A DNA stretch of 7,875 bases from Tannerella sp. Lineage in GTDB: Bacteria; Bacteroidota; Bacteroidia; Bacteroidales; Tannerellaceae. The translations under genes were made by a program, and so were the position numbers. Position 1 is the first letter of the stretch, and each line of letters begins with the position of its first letter. Location: positions 1 through 7,875 of the forward strand of contig JAITDQ010000035.1 in assembly GCA_031282485.1 (NCBI GenBank), given 5' to 3'. A model generated the notes under the pieces. It saw only the letters and a program-made list of their open reading frames with translations. It was not told the origin of the DNA and searched no databases. This document shows positions 5,909 through 7,875 of the stretch, one piece after another.

Positions 5909-7240
5909 ATGGAGTGGACAAAACTATTATCAGGCAAGCGGCTCGGGGTTGAAAACTATCACGAGCGCAAGCATGAACGCACGAATTTCCAGCGCGATTA
6001 CGACCGGTTGATTTTCTCTTCGCCGTTTCGCCGGCTGCAGAACAAGACGCAGGTTTTCCCCCTGCCGGGAAGTATTTTTGTCCACAACCGGCTGACGCAC
6101 AGTCTTGAGGTGTCGTGCGTAGGCCGGTCGCTCGGTAAGAATGTATCGTCCCGCCTGATACGGAAATACGGCTGCGTCGAAGCCGACGGCGCTAATTTTT
6201 CGGAGATAGATTCCATCGTTTCGGCCGCATGCCTTGCGCATGATATGGGTAATCCGCCGTTCGGCCATTCCGGCGAACGGGCTATTTCCGCTTATTTCAC
6301 AGACGGTAAGGGAACGCAGTTTGAACGGCAGGTGCGCAACGAAGGCGGCCGCTGGGAAGATTTCCTCCATTTCGAAGGAAACGCAAATGCGATGCGCCTG
6401 CTGACACATCAGTTTGCCGGACGCCGCGAAGGCGGTTTCGCCCTGACATACGGCACGCTGGCTTCGGTCGTCAAATATCCCTTTGCCTCAATCCACGCGA
6501 CGAAGGGGAAATTCGGCTTTTTCCAGACGGAGGAAGATACGTATCTGCGTATCGCCGGCGAGCTGGGTATCCCCGAAAAAGTACCGGGTAAAAACATATA
6601 CGCACGCTACCCGCTTGTCTATCTCGTGGAAGCGGCCGACGATATCTGTTACCAGATAATGGATATCGAAGATGCACACAAGCTGCGCCTTCTCACGAAA
6701 GATGAAGTGCTTGAACTCTTCCTGGGTTTCTTTGAAGGAAAACGCCTTGAGGATATCCGCCGTACGATGATGATGGTGAATGACACGAACGAGCGGATTG
6801 CTTATCTCCGTTCCTGCATCATTGGACTTCTTGTGGATGAATGTACGCAGGAATTTCTCGATAATGAAGAACGTTTTCTGGAAGGAACATACGGCAAACC
6901 GTTGATAGAAGGTGTGAGCGACATTGCCCGGCGGGCTTATAAAACGTGTTCCGATGCGGCTTATCGGAAGATATATGTCTCCCGCGACGTGGTTGATATC
7001 GAACTGGCGGGTTATCATATTTTCGGGTATTTGCTTGAGACGATTATCGATGCGATGATGAACCCCAATCATTCGTACAGCAAACTCCTGTTGAGCCGCG
7101 TGCCGAACCAGTACGACGTCTGCGCGCCGACGACTTACGGGAAAATTCAGTGCGCGCTCGATTACATCTCCGGCATGACGGACGTCTATGCACTTGACCT
7201 GTATCGCAAGATTACGGGCATGAGCCTGCCGGCCGTGTGA
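5909..7240 (+). CDS. dgt: Deoxyguanosinetriphosphate triphosphohydrolase (dGTPase)
   Basis: Dgt hydrolyses dGTP to deoxyguanosine and tripolyphosphate in the cytoplasm, limiting dNTP pools. The 443-residue product has an HD-superfamily core with the expected metal ligands: His64 in NRLTHSLEV, His111-Asp112 in LAHDMGNPPFGHSGE, and Asp244 or Asp245 in VEAADDICYQI. His120 and Glu123 occupy the positions of the E. coli catalytic pair His126/Glu129; their spacing from the HD pair is identical. The N-terminal YDRLIFSSPFRRLQNKTQVFP (31-51) and HFEGNANAMRLLT (154-166) are standard for the family, and the C-terminus carries the usual TDVYALDLYRKITG. It is shorter than E. coli Dgt (505) but normal for the shorter bacterial branch. 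ATG 5909 is preceded by an A-rich stretch and a fitting promoter. pyrH follows after 30 bases, suggesting co-transcription. Some family members prefer other dNTPs, so substrate preference is not certain. Confidence 0.94.
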   Translation: MEWTKLLSGKRLGVENYHERKHERTNFQRDYDRLIFSSPFRRLQNKTQVFPLPGSIFVHNRLTHSLEVSCVGRSLGKNVSSRLIRKYGCVEADGANFSEIDSIVSAACLAHDMGNPPFGHSGERAISAYFTDGKGTQFERQVRNEGGRWEDFLHFEGNANAMRLLTHQFAGRREGGFALTYGTLASVVKYPFASIHATKGKFGFFQTEEDTYLRIAGELGIPEKVPGKNIYARYPLVYLVEAADDICYQIMDIEDAHKLRLLTKDEVLELFLGFFEGKRLEDIRRTMMMVNDTNERIAYLRSCIIGLLVDECTQEFLDNEERFLEGTYGKPLIEGVSDIARRAYKTCSDAAYRKIYVSRDVVDIELAGYHIFGYLLETIIDAMMNPNHSYSKLLLSRVPNQYDVCAPTTYGKIQCALDYISGMTDVYALDLYRKITGMSLPAV

Positions 7241-7270
7241 TAAATGATGAACAGATAAAACAGGACAGAT

Positions 7271-7875
7271 ATGGAAAAAAACAAGTTCAAACGAATCCTC
7301 CTGAAGTTAAGCGGAGAATCGCTTATGGGAGGGCGGCAGTACGGGATAGATGAAGTCCGTCTCGGCGAATATGCCGCACAGATAAAGGAAATTGCAGAGA
7401 CGGGCATACAAATCGGGATTGTCGTCGGCGGCGGGAATATCTTCCGCGGGTTAAGCGGGGCAGCCAGAGGATTTGACCGTGTAAAAGGCGACCAGATGGG
7501 TATGCTGGCCACCGTCATCAACAGCCTTGCGTTAAACTCCGCGCTCGCCGCAGCCGGGGTAAAAGCGTCGGTGCTGACCTCCATCCGCATGGAGCCGGTC
7601 GGCGAATATTACAGCAAAGACCGTGCAATGGAACTGTTGCAACAGGGCTGCGTCGTTATAATCGCCGGCGGAACCGGGAATCCGTTTTTCACAACCGACA
7701 CCGCCTCGTCGTTACGCGGCATAGAAATCGAAGCCGACGTCATGCTGAAAGGCACGCGCGTAGACGGCATCTATACGTCCGATCCGGAAAAAGACCCGTC
7801 CGCCGTGAAATTCGACGAGATTACGTTCGACGAAATCTACCGCCGCAACCTCAAAGTAATGGACCTCACCGCCAC
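7271..7875 (+). CDS. pyrH: UMP kinase, truncated by the window edge
   Basis: PyrH phosphorylates UMP to UDP with ATP in the cytoplasm, a committed step toward UTP and CTP. It is of the amino-acid-kinase fold, unrelated to eukaryotic UMP/CMP kinases. The window holds 201 codons and two further bases, with no stop; the usual length of about 235-240 means roughly 35 residues lie outside. Motifs in order: KLSGESLMG (12-20, phosphate binding), VVGGGNIFRG (51-60), GDQMGMLATVINSLAL (73-88, UMP-site region), AGGTGNPFFTTDTASS (132-147), and KGTRVDGIYTSDP (160-172, nucleotide binding). The ATG at 7271 follows A-rich sequence and places KLSGES at the usual distance from the N-terminus. No promoter box is visible in the 30 bases after dgt, so it probably depends on the dgt promoter. 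The family is typically activated by GTP and inhibited by UTP; nothing in this sequence tests that. Confidence 0.97.
   Translation, partial: MEKNKFKRILLKLSGESLMGGRQYGIDEVRLGEYAAQIKEIAETGIQIGIVVGGGNIFRGLSGAARGFDRVKGDQMGMLATVINSLALNSALAAAGVKASVLTSIRMEPVGEYYSKDRAMELLQQGCVVIIAGGTGNPFFTTDTASSLRGIEIEADVMLKGTRVDGIYTSDPEKDPSAVKFDEITFDEIYRRNLKVMDLTA

Noticed and set aside
6488..7072. 194-codon minus-strand frame opposite dgt
   Set aside because: It is a shadow of a well-supported dGTPase gene with no motif of its own.
1..7875. Defence system, prophage, CRISPR or biosynthetic cluster
   Set aside because: All genes are recognisable housekeeping or transport families; no arrays of repeats, integrase, transposase or toxin-antitoxin pair is present. 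The stand-alone exonuclease and dGTPase could hint at defence, but their context is housekeeping.

Overview
The window looks like ordinary chromosomal sequence from a member of the Bacteroidota, most likely the order Bacteroidales. Three intergenic regions carry the Bacteroidota-type -7 promoter box (TAnnTTTG). Start codons are preceded by A/T-rich sequence rather than Shine-Dalgarno motifs. A DUF5063 protein, a family I associate mainly with this phylum, sits next to an RNase D-like exonuclease and an RlmI-type methyltransferase. All seven genes are on the + strand. I found no RNA genes, CRISPR array, insertion sequence or phage gene. Taxonomy below phylum is inference.

Layout: (a) 1-2372, a promoter and an FtsX/MacB-type ABC transporter permease with no ATPase gene in view. 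(b) 2373-2549, an intergenic region with a promoter and a leader that may fold into a long hairpin. (c) 2550-5833, four close genes that look like one operon: fabD (malonyl-CoA:ACP transacylase), a DUF5063 protein, a DEDDy-family 3'-5' exonuclease, and an RlmI-like 23S rRNA cytosine methyltransferase. The last two overlap by four bases (ATGA). (d) 5834-5908, a short spacer with a possible terminator and a new promoter. (e) 5909-7875, a dGTPase (dgt) and, 30 bases on, the start of UMP kinase (pyrH), which runs off the right edge.

The genes are mostly housekeeping: fatty-acid initiation, RNA processing or modification, and nucleotide-pool control. Pairing dgt with pyrH would place dGTP hydrolysis and the UMP-to-UDP step of pyrimidine synthesis in one transcript. 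The DUF5063-exonuclease-methyltransferase trio suggests a shared RNA-related role, but that is inference from context.

I see no clear undescribed system. The points most worth a second look are a perfect 21-bp in-frame tandem duplication at the 5' end of the methyltransferase gene, the structured fabD leader with its small upstream reading frames, and start-codon corrections for three genes.
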